DNA from: Calliopum simillimum
Lineage: Eukaryota > Arthropoda > Insecta > Diptera > Lauxaniidae
Direction of reading: 5' to 3'
Assembly (NCBI GenBank): GCA_951812925.1
Contig: OX638370.1
Span: 95,432,897-95,496,896, forward strand
DNA length: 64,000 bases
In this document: one piece after another, positions 33,931 through 47,099 of the stretch
How the letters are laid out: every line of letters begins with the position of its first letter
Numbering within the stretch: the stretch's first letter is position 1
The notes under the pieces: model-generated
What the model saw: the letters and a program-made list of their open reading frames with translations, nothing else
Database searches by the model: none
What the model was told of the DNA's origin: nothing
Program-made: the position numbers and the translations under genes

Positions 33931-36900
33931 ACAAGAATTTTTTTTTTTAAAAACATTGCAATATACATATTCTGGGCAATAGCTAATAAACTTGTATATT
34001 TTATAGGAAAAATTATTGCAAACTAAAAGGAGATCCAAATTTGTTATGATTTTCATCGGTGATTTTAATAAAAAAACATATAAAACTAATACTATATGAC
34101 TGCAACATGAAGGAAAATATCTTTAAAAAGCTAAATTTTTATCGGAAAGAAAACATAATTATATTTCAAACTTAGCCAGCTTTAAAACTCAAAAATTATA
34201 CAAACTTTTCCTTTAAAATTGGCAAATGCTATCTTTGGAGCATTTAATTATACCAAAATAACATAACCACTCCACTGTACAGTAGAAGAGTTATTAAGCA
34301 AACGTAAAAGTAATATTTGCACAGATGTAAGTTTTCTATAAAAGAATGGTTTACTTAATAACTCAAAGAACAGCTGTTACCTTAATAGCAAATTAAAAAA
34401 CAAATAAAATCACAGCAAGTGTTTTGTTAATTTATCATTAGTCACATTTATCATACACAAGTATTTATATCCAGATTTTCACATAAGTATACTTTTGCAA
34501 CCTAAATTAAAATGCAATATAAATCACAAAATACGTAATATGAAGCTGTAGTTTAAGATGACCAATGGTACTTTTTTGGTTAAGGGAATTTTTTGCTGAT
34601 TACGTATAATAATTGTCCCTCAACACTAACATTATGTGAACATTTTTGCAACATATTTAGGAACTTTTGTAGGGATAATTTTTAAAACTTAAAAGGCAAT
34701 TGAAAATGGATCTATTATCATGATCAATTTTGTTCTGAGAAAATGTTTTCTCCCAATTCAGTTTAATATCATTTATGTAAGTTTTATTGCTGAGCGAGGT
34801 TTTGACGGTGGAGAAATGTGTTCTTCGGATAAATAAAAATTTGGTTCTCTAATTGATTTTAGCATTCCAGATTTTTTTGCATTAAACTTTTTTTAGAGGA
34901 AAACATCTATTAACAATGAATAACGTCGATTTTAGTTTGTATCTGAGTACTACATACTATACTTAATATCTTACACGTATAACTGCTTAATTGTCTAGAG
35001 GTTGAATAAAAGTTGTATAACTGTTTTGATCTCTGTTTTTTTTTCCAATTTTTGACTCAACACTTTCCGTCATTGGGCGCCACGATGTTCTGAAGCTTTC
35101 TCGACATCTGTTTCATTGCGTGTTCCTCCAAACTGTTGACCGGCATTATTCCCCAGTCTTTCCTTGTTTATCCATTTTCATTGTCTTTTCATTATCTGAG
35201 TGAAAATAGGAATAGGTAGACACAATTAAATATCATGTGATTGTTTTTCAAATTTTGCAAAGAAAAGTCGATATTTTAAGAAATCGATTTCAAAGTTTAC
35301 AAAAACGTCATTCTATGATCATTGTGTGATAAGTACAGCTTAATCTACTGTAGTTGTACAAAGTAATGTATAAAGGAAATTATGTTAAAGAATTTGTTTT
35401 TGTCAATACTTTCAATTAGAACCTTTTTTTGACATTTTTCTTTGTTCTCTTTAAAAAAATGCGTAAGTTAACAAAGAAGAAAAAACTTGACTGTTTTTCC
35501 CCTCGGTACTAATGCTTAGAGTGGTAAAGTCAACAATTTTAAGTGAAGGTTCGACAAACAACACGTAGAATGAAAAAAAAAAAAAAAATGGAAAAGTTAA
35601 ATTGATTTAAATTGACCGATGCAAGTAGTAAATAAAGAAAAAAAGAGACAAAAAGCAAACAGATATCGTAAAATGTGTGATATACTCGTACCTACACACA
35701 TGTGATAGAGACAAAGCAAAGCTAAATGAAAATTGGTTTCGGTTCCAGACTGCACTTTAAGCATTGCAACATCATAGGGTGTTTCAATACCCTTGATGTT
35801 GTTGTTGTTGTTTTGGATTTAACTGTCTATTATCAGTCATTTTAATTCATTCTTATCGTCGGCACTTGCACAAACATCAGTGATACCCCCGTTTATCACA
35901 AGTGAGTGAGACAGACACACGCAAACATCATTATGATTATTACTTATTATGTTTTTATGTTATTTTCTTAAGCAGAGACATCGTTGTCTATTTGTTTTGC
36001 TTTTAAGTTCGTTAAAGAAAATTACATACAATTAAATGCTAAGATAAAAACTTTTTTTGTAAAGATAGTCTCACTGTAATATATAAGCTTCAAGAATTTT
36101 TGTTACAAAAATTAAAAATAAAATCTTAAAACTGATTTTAAGTTTGTTTCTTACTGGAAGAATGAAATTAACTTTCAAAAAAATATAGTATCTAATCTAG
36201 GGATTTTAAGGACAACATTTAAGACGGGATTCCGGGATGGCATCGGCAATAAACATAAAGTATTTAGTAACAAAAGTAACATTCAGTAGAATGAAAAATT
36301 ACGTAAAATTCGAAGAGTATGGAAAAATAAAATAAAAAATAAAATATTTTGAGTAATGTGAAAAAATTCTTCTTTGTCGTATAGTGTAATAAATTCCTGA
36401 CCACTTAACACTTGGCGGCGCTTGTGGTCCCATTAGGAATATACAAATTATAAAAAAAATTTGATAAAGTTAAGTGCGTTAGTATCAAGAAAGATAAAAG
36501 CAAATGAAAAAGAAAACTTGGGCCAACATTTTTCTGACATATAAAACTTAACACATTTGAAAATTTATACAAAAATTAATGAAACAGCAATAAGAAAACC
36601 AATTAATCCATTAAACATAAATTGCAATGTTAAAAGAAATCAACAACAACAAATGAGTCCAAAAAAATGTATAGCCTATAAGATAGACAATGAGAGTGAG
36701 AGCGCAATATCGAATTAGTACATATAAAAATGTAAAGAAAATATCTACAATTTAAAGTAGTTTATTTCAATTAAAAACAATTAAAAACGTATTTTTCACG
36801 ATATCAAAAAGAATAAAACAAAAACGCAACATTCTTACGACAGCAAAATTATGGTTATGTTGAAATAATAATAATAAAAAAAAAAAAACAAATTCATCAA

Positions 36901-38080
36901 TAAATTTCGCATAACTTTGATATAAAACTATAAATTTAACTTTTTAATCATATAAATTGTTAGAAGTAATTAAAAACCTTGAAGATTTTTTAGTAAGCAA
37001 TTGAACAACATTATGACGAAAGAATTAGAATAGAAAATTTTGTAAAAAGAAACGTTAAAGCAAAGGAAATATGACAAAATTGATTTTAAAATGATTAATT
37101 CGTATGTGCCGACTAAAACCTACTTATATCCTTAAATTATAAATACAAAACAATGTTTTTAATAAAAAATCATTTATAATAACCGATATTTAATGAAAAA
37201 CACAACTTTCCAGGCAAAATCTTAATTTGAATATTTATAAGTATGAGGCAATATACCAATCCAGCAAAATCCGAATTAAGTAAAAACAACCCATCTCCCG
37301 TCAATACAAAAAATTTTCTGAGAATGCAGAACCGTATTATAAATCCACACAAGTATATAATTTTTCCTCAAATCACCGCATTTTTTCAACATGAGTTGTT
37401 GACAACAAGTTGCACATAAATCTATTTTCGACAAAAAAAAAATTTTCTTTCCTTTGTAAGCTCTCATAATCGACAACAACTGTAGCTGTCTTGAAAATGA
37501 CAAGAAAAAATTTTAAGGTGATAAATTGTTAGTTTAACACTGGAAAATGCATAATCAATGTACGGTGGCAAATGGTACAACTAAACGGCAAGAATTTCCC
37601 ATTATATTGATAGACACTTATTTAAAAAGACTATACGAAATATCTGAAAACAGCCACAATGTTAACCAAAGTGTTTGATATAGAGCTGACAAGAAATCAT
37701 GTTCGAATAAATATTTCAACATTAAAAGATTTGCTGTTACATTTTAAGAAATAAATAAATTATGTAGTTAGGAATATACTTAAGAATTTTAAAAAAAGTT
37801 ATGAAATAAATAAATTTGAAATTTAATTTAAGATCAATACTTTGATCAAAGAGTTTTCAAAATGTTGAAAATATCGCCAGAACACTCCACTGAATTAAAG
37901 TAATAGAACTTTATACAAACCTGGGAAGAATAACGTTTACTTGATGGATGACATATAGGAAAACAGAATTGTTCACATGCCAGTATCATAAACCACTACC
38001 TATCTATAATCCTGACGAATATCGGAGCCAGGTGGGAACTGGAATCTCTTATTCAGAAACAACTGGCAGATATTTACCCT
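33930..38080. other. Long AT-rich region, no gene recognised
   Basis: No exon-like frame. Features inside: a possible transposase C-terminal remnant at 35045-35165 (minus), a short hairpin at 35769-35803, a GC-balanced patch at 35730-35930, and a decayed family A copy at 37170-37310. The rest is low-complexity A/T. Confidence 0.35.
35045..35165 (-). pseudogene. Possible transposase C-terminal remnant
   Basis: The minus frame reads WGIMPVNSLEEHAMKQMSRK and LQNIVAPNDGKC before a stop. The pattern L-x-x-x-M-x-R-x-L-Q-x-I resembles the last helix of Tc1-like transposases (compare SMPRRLQAVI at 45390-45420). Short, so tentative. Confidence 0.3.
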
Positions 38081-38084
38081 AACA

Positions 38085-38930
38085 GATTGGGTATTGTCCA
38101 TTTGTAAACAAAATATATCAAAATTACCAGAAAATTTCTGTAAAATGGGTGCAAACGATAGATCATCATAAAATAAATATGTGTGTGACCTGGTCTATGA
38201 AAAGGTGCTAACGTGTCAAAAAAAAATTTCCCAATTTTTTGCCGATTCGCATAAATTGACCCTTAAAAGTTGTTTTCCAGCTGTTTTCACGAATTTTTTT
38301 TTTTTCGCACGTAAGCCCCCTTTTCATAGACCAGGTCACATATATAAAATTTTAAGATAGCACGGGAAAATTCCGACTCATAAGTTTTTATGTATTCAAC
38401 AGGAAATATTCAAAACTGTTATGTTATGCTGTACAGCATATTTTTTTTTCTGTAATACTTTATTGTATAGCTTGGTAAAATTTGGTTGTTGTTTGGTAAT
38501 TTGGTGGAAGGTAATTTTAAAACAAATAGATTTTCTGTCAACTTCATAGCATCTAATACAAAGGTTCCAAACTTCCTCAATGCTAAACACAAAAAACATT
38601 TTTTTTAATTCAATTAAAAATCAATTTTCAATATATAAATGTCATAAAGTAACACACATAAAAAATTCTTAAAATTTTCTTTTAATTGTAATAGTTTTTA
38701 GAAATTTTTACTATTCCGGTTTGATAATTTTTACTATGCTAAAGTAGAAATATTTCCCTGTAAGTAAATATGAAATTGTATAAACTTTTTTAGCAATTTT
38801 TGATAGATTTGCAATATGAAAAAGTTTGTATTTTTTGAACGATTTTTGCTTCTAAAATTATAAATATTTTCTTTCCGTGAAAAGTACTATTTTTGATAGT
38901 AGAATTGGCCGAAATTATATGTTGGATGCA
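38085..38930 (+). repeat. Ancient dispersed repeat family B, copy 1
   Basis: Diverged co-linear match to 47100-47920: AAAATTACCAGAAA, CAGGAAATATTCA, AAAACAAATAGA, CAATGCTAAA-ACAAAA, TTTGATAATTTTTACTATGC and AAAATTATAAA occur in the same order. Includes at 38540-38600 a decayed version of the SINE-like tail. Confidence 0.5.
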
Positions 38931-39399
38931 TTGAAAGTTTTGTTTCAAGGCAGCTTAGGGTCGTTTCCAAAGTAACTATGTATCTACGTAGAGTCCGAAT
39001 CCGTAGTAATACTCTTTTCGTTCAAAATTAGCTTTTGAAAGAGGACTTAAGGCATAAAAATTTCATGCAGTCCGCATCTTACCTCAAAAATAGCAATTAT
39101 TCTTGTTCTTTACTCTGAATATCTCAATATCCTGCGGTGATGGGCAAAGTCTGACCTCAAATTTGGATGTTTCTCATAAAGATGCTTCGAAATGACACTT
39201 AGCTGCATGGAAAACTTCGCAACCCCATTATTTGTGGAAAGTCTGATGTCAAAAATGGAAATGGAAATGAATAGGTAACACACTGAGCAAAACGCCAACA
39301 GGGGCCTGCCTTCAGGCATAAACATCAGGAAAGCTGGAGCGCTACCGTGGAAATGATCGCTGGAACAAGAAATACATTAACTGGGACAAGAGCGTAGCT

Positions 39400-39900
39400 A
39401 GGATCTAAGCTAGGAGAGAGGGGAGAAGAACTCATATCTTTCTTCTTTTACGAGCAAACTAAGCAAGATAATTCGATGAAATTTAGTACACTTCTTGAAA
39501 AAAGGAGTGTACTAAATTTCAAAATGATATAGTGAATGTGTTTTTTGAGATGATCCAACCAAATTTCAACCAGATATTAAGGATAGGAAATATAAGCTCT
39601 GCTTAGAAACTCGGTTGATACAAGCAAGAGATCGTGGCGCCTTTCATATACTCAAGCTTTTCAAAATGCTGCAATGAAAGTGTTATTTCAGGTTATGATA
39701 AAAAATTTTCCCACAAATACTAGGAATAGTTACTGGAAGTTCTAACCAAAAACTAAGTGAGTTCGGACAACAAGGCGTGGCACCTCCTAAAGTTACAATA
39801 TTTTCAAAATGCTGCAGTGTGTGTGCTTCCATCCAAAAAAAAAATGTTGAGCTCATTTTGTAAGCTGTATCCCCCAAACGCAAACCTGCCTACACCCTTG
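39400..39900 (-). mobile_element. Decayed DINE-like repeat copy
   Basis: Contains CCAACCAAATTTCA, AGCTTTTCAAAATGCTGCA (39654) and GAGTTCGGACAACAAGGCGT (39761), the inverse of the 142-bp tandem units at 33 kb. Confidence 0.55.
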
Positions 39901-42900
39901 AATAGGAAAGACGTTGGAGGAAATTAAAAGCACTAGCCAAACACACAGAGCACATCATAGTTTTTTGTTGGAAGCCCAATGTTTTGAGAGCGAACAAATG
40001 ACAAAAAGATTACAGAAATAACGATGCGGTAGTCAGTGCTACAACTAATTAAATGATTCTCTTAAATGAAGACCAAAGAATCTATATTTGAATTTCAAAA
40101 ATATTTACATTTCAAATAAAATTTACTCTTACCATTCTTATGTCATTCCACAAACATACAAATAAATCTTTAAGACAACAACAGACAATTGTCCCTGGGG
40201 GGACGCCGCCTACATGCACGGTGTCTGCACCTGTTAAAACAGCATTAATCACCTACCACCGCGGGAACTTCAACGACGTCATTGTGAATAAATCTAATTA
40301 ACAAATATTTACAAAGCGATTAAAATATTATCAACTAATTTTGATTGAAAACAAAAAAAAAAAAAAAAAACACCGTAAGAATAATTTATGTCTTACATAA
40401 ATTTCAGCATTACAACAAACATTAAAATTCCACAATAAAATGGGGAAAATCAATTAGAATTCCAAAATTATTTTGGCAGCACAGCAAATAAATAAGAAAT
40501 GTTTGTTTTTTGGCATAATACCAACACAGACGCCATTGCCACCGCACGCACGTCCACTGCCCACTCAAAGGCGGGCGAACAGAGAGCACTATAGCACTAA
40601 GTTGGGGTCACTCAAGCTGTAATCTATCCTAGACACCCTTTCATTCAGCGCCACATATACTCGTAATAATTCATTTCTATTTTTGAAATAAAACTTTTTG
40701 TTTTTCCTTTGGCTTCCCATTGAAAACAATGAAATACGACCACCTACACGAATGATCACACGCGCCATTCAGTTTTATTTTTGACTAAAAATTTTCGAAT
40801 TCGAATGGAATGGCAGGAAACATATCGCACTTTTTGTGTTGTTGACTAATGCAGCAGGTTATAGCCATTTCGTTACAGAACACAATAAACTAAACCAATT
40901 TTATTACCTAAATTCGACACTAAATACAAAGGAAAATGTAAAGTATCGATTGTTTTTTTTTTTGTGTTTTTTTAATTCAAAAATTATGAACGCTTTCTGC
41001 TTTGTATCAAAGGCATACAAAATGAAATATGAAGATTAAATTCAAAATGTAAAGAATTCTGAAGATCATTTCCATATGTTAGAAAGAAAATTGATTTTGT
41101 AAACGCCAACTTTATTTTGCTCTAAATCAATTTGTTCAAGACATACGATACGATTATGTTGTTTTTTGTTTTTCTTCGTTTTATGGTGTACATATTCATT
41201 TATTAATAGAAAAACATAAAACTTTTCCGGTTTTCGTGGGTTGTCATAAAAAAATAGGGCAGCGAAGCACGCTTACTTTGTAAATCATGAAAATAAGAAT
41301 TTCGCTCAACGTGCCAAATCTAAATATGCTTGAGTGCACGTATAATTGGACCGGAATATTAACAGTTGATCAAAAAGAAAATTAATGAAGATTTTTAGAT
41401 GATACTAAAATGTCATTTGTCATGTAATTCCGACTATGTTGGAAATGCATTTTTTATCACTTGTTTTAATGTTGGACGTTTAGAACTTCATTTATTTAGG
41501 CACATTTCTTTCATCATTGTGTAAAGTACATTTAAGGCGGAAGAAAGATCCATTAAAGAAGATTTCATTTTAAGAAAACTGAATTTAAAAATTTTTATGT
41601 GTACTAAAAATTTAATATATAGTTGGTTGCTATTTATCGACTAGAATGCATATGAATTTAGTGTGATATTTGTCTGAAAACGCAACTTGTTTTGTGTTTT
41701 TTTTAGAGCAGTAAAATTTTACAACATTTTGCTACCAACCAAATATTTACTATGATAGTGTGAACTTTCTGTTCCAAAAAATTCTAAAAATAACAAGACA
41801 AGCTCAAGAAGTAAATTTTAATTTTGGCCGTTACTTTATTTCGATTTTCTAAAAATACCTGTAATTTTTTATGAATCATCATATGAACCAATGGGTTTAG
41901 ATCGGTAACGCTCGAAAAAAAAAACAAAATTACGCCCAAAAACAAAATTGAAATAACTAACACCCAAACTATTTCCATATAATCATCTTAGAAATAACGC
42001 CCAAAAAAAATTTGGGACTTATTTCGCTTTTTTAATATATAACGACAAAATTTATGTGAAAATAGTTACTTGGTTTTTATTTTTGGATGTTATTTTGTTA
42101 AAAATTTGGGCGTATTTAATTAAAAAAAAAAAAAATGTCGCCCAATGAAATAACGCCAAAAAAATGCCTAAATTTTGGGCATTATTTCTAAACTTATTAT
42201 CGCCCAAATTTATATGAAAATAAATTGGGCATTATTTCGTTTATTTTTTTGGGCGTTATTTCCTAACGCCGAACAGTGTTTCACTTAAAACAAGCTAGGT
42301 GGATAAAATTATTTTTTTGATATTTTGGGTAGTGTGAGCCTTATCGCGACATATTATTAATATTTTGATATAAAGGGTGTGTCAAAAGTCCCGGAAGGGT
42401 CAAGTGATTTTAGTGCACGATACCAATCTTGACCCCCTACACGTCTCTCCCCGTGAGAGACGGGAGCAATTCAAAAATTGTATAGTGCCAGCCCATAATT
42501 TTTATTATGGATTCGGATTTGCCTTGTAAAAATACGACAATTTTATCTGAAACATTTTCTCTTATTCGGCATAGATCAGCGCCGCGCGAAGGATTTGCTC
42601 TTGGGGGGTTTTTCATATACATAGATCAGTTTTATTTTATTTTAATATTTTCAATTCATATATAATTTATATGGGAAAAAGATCTTTATGGATGGGGCTT
42701 AAACCACGTAATCCAACCCCATGTGCACGGGCCTGTATAGATGACAATGTAATTGACAAAAACAAAATTAAAAATACAAACTTTTGAACCTAAAACTAGA
42801 ATATGTAGGACCGTAAAATTAATACTAGTTACAGCTGTATGGCCTCAAAAAAAGTCCCCCACACAAATTAGTTTGTGCATGAAAGGGTTAAAAAGTTTAT

Positions 42901-43900
42901 AAAGGGATCAGAAGTTAAAAGTAGCATAGATATCAAGTCTTTTGTGATAGCTGCATTTAACTTATATCCAAAATCTAGACTGGCTACACGCGGGTGCATG
43001 CAATTCCAGCTCGTTTAAAGTAGAAAAACCAAAAAAAATTACGAGTTATTTTTTTAAACATTCCTCGGGGAAGGCATGCGAGAAATCTTATTAAAACACG
43101 AAATACTAACCATCTGTTATAGAATCCATTACTAGAATTGTCACAATATTACGACTACCCCCTTACAAAAAAAAATGTTCGAAAAGCTGGGGGCGAGCTT
43201 GAAAGCTATTATTGAAAGATTTTTAAGAAAAAAAAAACATTTTTTTTTCGGCCTCTAAATTCGATGCAGTTTTGTTTTTTCTTATGTCTCCGCCATTTGG
43301 CATCCGATCAACAAGTATAGTATAACGGGCTATATTTCATTCATAGAAGCCATTTATCTCAAATGTTTTTTTCGACTAGTTGTGCTCATTTTCTCAGTTT
43401 CTACCACCCTAAGGTGTCAAGGACACTTCATAGAATTGAAGCCCACAAAAAATCATAAAATTCATGTCTACAAAGTTTCCTCAAATAGTTGAAATTCGAA
43501 AAGTTAGAGCGAATCTAAAACCTTAGTACAAAATATGAAAAACGGGATGTAGAACACATCTTACTTATCGTTAATATATCGCCAATTTTTATTATGTATT
43601 ATCCCACTTTTTGTATGGGGCATCGAAATGTTCTAAAAAAGTTCAAATATCAACTAAAATTATGTGTCATTATCAACGTTTTGACAAGCTTTTATAATAT
43701 GTACTTATAACAGAAAACAGTTAAAAAAAAAACAATCAAAGCAATATATTGTCTAAAAACAATCACCGTTATTATGCAAATTCATGACCTAATTTGTTAA
43801 AATAAACACATGTACTTGATATCTATTTACTTAAAAAGCCAGGGTTAGGGTTATTTCATTTACTATAAAGTAAATTTGATTAGTATTTCAAAAAAGAGCT
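39900..43900. other. Intergenic DNA, no gene proven
   Basis: Mostly AT-rich. Two GC-richer patches (40185-40290 and 40510-40660) stand out and could be untranslated exon or promoter DNA; no coding frame there. 41820-42285 is made of degenerate GGGCGTTATTTC motifs in both orientations. 42443-42461 is a perfect small hairpin (GTCTCTCC...GAGAGAC). Confidence 0.35.
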
Positions 43901-44242
43901 CTTTCAATTGCATTTAAATTGTGCTAAGGTGAGGTTTTTTACTCAATCAGCTGCGAACATGGCGGGCCCCCGTGATTTGTTTCTTGCCAGCGCTATGAAC
44001 TTGACTGCATTTCTGACAGATTGTTACGTTGACAGTGCATATTTTTTTCACAATACTTCTATGTTCTCATTACTTTTATTTCAATGTTTCTTATGTATTA
44101 TATATGTATATACGTAAATACCCATCAGAAAATTTCGATGCGCATCCCAAGATGCAATAGCGATGCGCATCCTTCTCGCATCTAAAGAGCTGATTTGTAT
44201 GCGCATATTTTCTGCGCTATAGGCAGCGAGAGCGAAGCGCAT

Positions 44243-44316
44243 CCAAAGAGCATTTCTGAATGCGAGAGCGATGCGCATCCAAAGAGCATTTCTGGTAGCG
44301 AGAACGAAGCACTTTC
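44243..44316 (+). repeat. 74-bp direct repeat, left copy
   Basis: Contains two subunits built on CCAAAGAGCATTTCTG; almost identical to 44629-44702. The two copies flank a SINE-like segment. Confidence 0.8.
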
Positions 44317-44364
44317 GGTCACGTATTTACGCACAAAACAAAATAAGTCAATAAGTCAGCTTTG

Positions 44365-44530
44365 TAAGAGCGCAAGGGTGGAGTAGTCTAGCGACTGGCA
44401 CTGCGATTGAGAGTTGTAACAACCGTGAGGTCCTCGGTTCAACTCCGGCCCAGACCTAAGACAAAAGTTTTTCAACTTGCAATTTTTCAATTATAATTTA
44501 GTAAAATAAAAATAATTATAACTACATCAA
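44365..44530 (+). mobile_element. tRNA-derived SINE
   Basis: A polymerase III type-2 promoter is visible: box A (GTAGTCTAGCGACTGGC, 44383-44399) and box B (GGTTCAACTCC, 44436-44446), about 45 bp apart. A short unrelated body (CCTAAGACAAAAG...) and an A/T-rich 3' part follow. The box A-to-box B region does not fold as a proper tRNA with CCA stem, so it is a SINE or tRNA pseudogene rather than a tRNA gene. Confidence 0.65.
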
Positions 44531-44628
44531 AAAAAATAATAGTCTGATGAGTCTTTTTGTGGCGAAAGACGTGAAATTTCAATTAAAAATTAATTTTTTA
44601 AATATTTTTATTGTCATCCAAAGAGCAT

Positions 44629-44702
44629 CCAAAGAGCATTTCTGAATGCGAGAGCGATGAGCTTCAAAAGAGCATTTCTGGTAGCGAGAACGAAGCGCTT
44701 CC
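44629..44702 (+). repeat. 74-bp direct repeat, right copy
   Basis: Second copy of 44243-44316 with a few substitutions. Preceded by an extra partial unit (CATCCAAAGAG at 44616). Confidence 0.8.
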
Positions 44703-45097
44703 TTCCCATGACATGCCAATGTTAATTTCAGCGCTTTTGGATACGAGAGAGATGCGATTCACTGCTACTTTAGAGAGCTTCAGAAGCGCTATTGATGCGC
44801 CCCATTCCCCATTGGGTATATACGAGTACATATTTTGTTTTATTATATTTATTTTATTTGTTCAAAATGTTTTGTTATTTAACGATTTTGTTTACATTTC
44901 ATTAGAAAAAAAGAAGAGTAATTTTTCACGGTTATATGCATCATTGAGCAGCGAAATTTCCAACTTAAATTGAACCGTATAATTTGACACGAAATTGTAA
45001 TGATATTTACGTATATCCAATCAATTCAATGACGTTTGTAAAATACGTTACGGTAATTATAACGATTTCGATCACTTTATGTAATTTTTCTCATATA

Positions 45098-46772
45098 CTG
45101 TCAGCGTCAAAAGAAATTGTACACGTTAATATGTTATGTTTTTGTCTTTATTTTACTAGTTTGCTTTATCATTTTATTCAACATATTATGTTTTTTGAAA
45201 AATATATTGTATATTCTTTCATTTTATAAAAAAAAAAAACAAAAATTTAACAATAAAAAAAAATATAGAACAACAACTTAAAATACTTCAAATTCACAGC
45301 GTCAAAAGAAATTGTACAGTAAGTATAAAAAAATTATTTCAAAGAATTTTAAAGAGGTTAGTATTTTGTTTGCTTTCCATTTGCGTTGATTACAGCTTGC
45401 AATCTTCTGGGCATCGATTCCACTAGGTTTCGGGTTACATCGGAAGAGATTTTTTGCCATTCCTCCATTATCACTGATTTTAGAGAGTCTTTGCTGGTAA
45501 TCGTTCTTTTTCTAATCTGACGGTCCAGATGCTCCCACAAATGCTCGATAGCGTTAAGGTCGGGTGACTGGGCGGGATGATCCAGCTGTTTTGGGGTAGC
45601 AGCCATTCCTTTACTATTTTAGCAGTGTGCTTAGGATCATTGTCTTGTTGAAAGACCCAAGTTTGATCCAAGCCCAATTTGTCGACACTAGGTTGCAAAT
45701 TATCTTTCAAAATGGTGAGGTAATCTGTTTTATTCATAGTGCTCTCTATGAAAACCAAGTTACCTTCACCACTGGCTGCCATACACCCCCATACCATGAC
45801 CGAACCACCACCATGCTTGACGGTAGATATTACATTTTGTTGGGCAAATGCTGAATTTTTGCATCTCCAAATTTTAGTAGGTGTTTTCTCACCAAAAATT
45901 TCAAATTTGCTCTCGTCAGTAAAGACCACATTATTCCAGAATAAATTTGGTTTATTTTGATACTTTTTAGCAAAATTCAGACGTCGCTGTTGATTGATTT
46001 TTGATATGAAAGGTTTGCTTCTTGGAACTCGTCCACGTAGTCCATTTGCATGTAGTGCTCTACGTATAGTACTGGAGCTAACGTTAACACCTGAGCGTTC
46101 TGAAATGTTCTCGGATATTTTAACAGCACTTTCAGTTGGATTTTGCTTCACTCGTCGCACAATGGATCGTATTTGAGTCGCATTTAGTTTACGGGGTCTT
46201 CCAGATTTGGGACGATTTTGTAAATTTTCGAACTTTTTGTAATTATCAATTATATGTTTTACAGTATTATGGCTTCTATCAATCATCAAACCAATTTCAC
46301 GCAATGTTTTTCCTTTTTTATAATATTTTAGCACAAGTTCGCGAACATCCAGGGAGGTTTGTTTGCCCATTTTGAAAATAAATTTCGTTACTCAAAAATC
46401 TTCAGATTTGAACTGATTCCACGACGTCAAGTCAAATAATAATTATTATAATTAGTTTATATTGCCTACAACATGATAAAAAGTCAAATCACTAAAAATA
46501 ACGGGAACTTTTTACCGTTAAAATTCTTTAAAATATTTGGTGCACGTGTTGTACAATTTCTTTTGACGCTATTAATATGAAGATGTTTTTGTTTTTGTTC
46601 TATGAATTTTTGTTATTGTAATATTGTTGTTGTTTTTATTATGTACATTAAGAGAGGAGAAAATATATTATTAAAAAAACAAAAAATGTAAAACAAAAGG
46701 GAATTGCAAAAGAGTATAATATAACTGCAAACATAGAGGAACAACGTGTACAACTTCTTTTGACGCTGACAG
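45098..46772 (-). mobile_element. Tc1-like transposon with IR/DR ends
   Basis: 1675 bp flanked by TA, ends CTGTCAGCG and CGCTGACAG. A 21-22-bp site (CAGCGTCAAAAGAAATTGTA) occurs four times: 45102 and 45297 in the left arm (195 bp apart) and, inverted, at 46550-46570 and 46747-46768 in the right arm. This is the IR/DR arrangement of Sleeping Beauty and Minos-like elements, where paired sites are bound by the transposase. It carries a transposase gene broken by one frameshift. Confidence 0.9.
45358..46370 (-). pseudogene. Tc1-like (DD34E) transposase, one frameshift
   Basis: Begins MGKQTSLDVRELVLKYYKKG at 46370. Contains paired-like helix-turn-helix DNA binding (1-50), the GRPRKL hook, second HTH, then the catalytic domain: FTDESKF, GGGSVMVWGCMA, QQDNDPKHTAKIVKEW. 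The frame is then lost near 45608; the rest (QSPDLNAIEHLWEHLD to the stop at 45358) is in another frame. The D-D-E set is otherwise present. By spacing from QQDND to the NAIE glutamate, a few bases seem lost. About 340 codons in all, normal for Tc1. Inactive unless frameshift is an assembly or allelic error. Confidence 0.9.
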
Positions 46773-46774
46773 TA

Positions 46775-47095
46775 CATATTTTCTGTTGAAATTAACTTCA
46801 AATTTTTCCTTTTTGATTAATTTTTTGATGCTGCATCCGTACTAAAATGGTAATTTTTAGCCCTGAAACCTCATATTGTGGTTGAAAATAATAATATCCA
46901 CTTTATATTATTTATGTTATATATGTATATCTTTGTAAGCCCAGCCTAGTAATAAAAAATGATCAGACTTTTATTGATTCGCTATTGTTTTGTACATAAT
47001 GATCAGACTATTATTAACTCGCTTTTTATAAAGAAAAATCCAGTGCGTATGTATGTATGCCAAATTCTTCGTCAGGATATCAAAACTTTATTTTG
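46775..47095. other. Short intergenic stretch
   Basis: AT-rich; a repeated ATGATCAGACT-TTATT motif at 46960 and 47000. Nothing else seen. Confidence 0.35.
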
Positions 47096-47099
47096 GTTA

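Noticed and set aside
39110..39325. Minus-strand frame of 71 codons (MFMPEGRPLL...)
   Set aside because: No family features, no splice-site context and short; chance ORF.
44365..44530. A functional tRNA gene
   Set aside because: Box A and box B are present, but no acceptor stem pairing or anticodon arm can be drawn; a SINE fits better.
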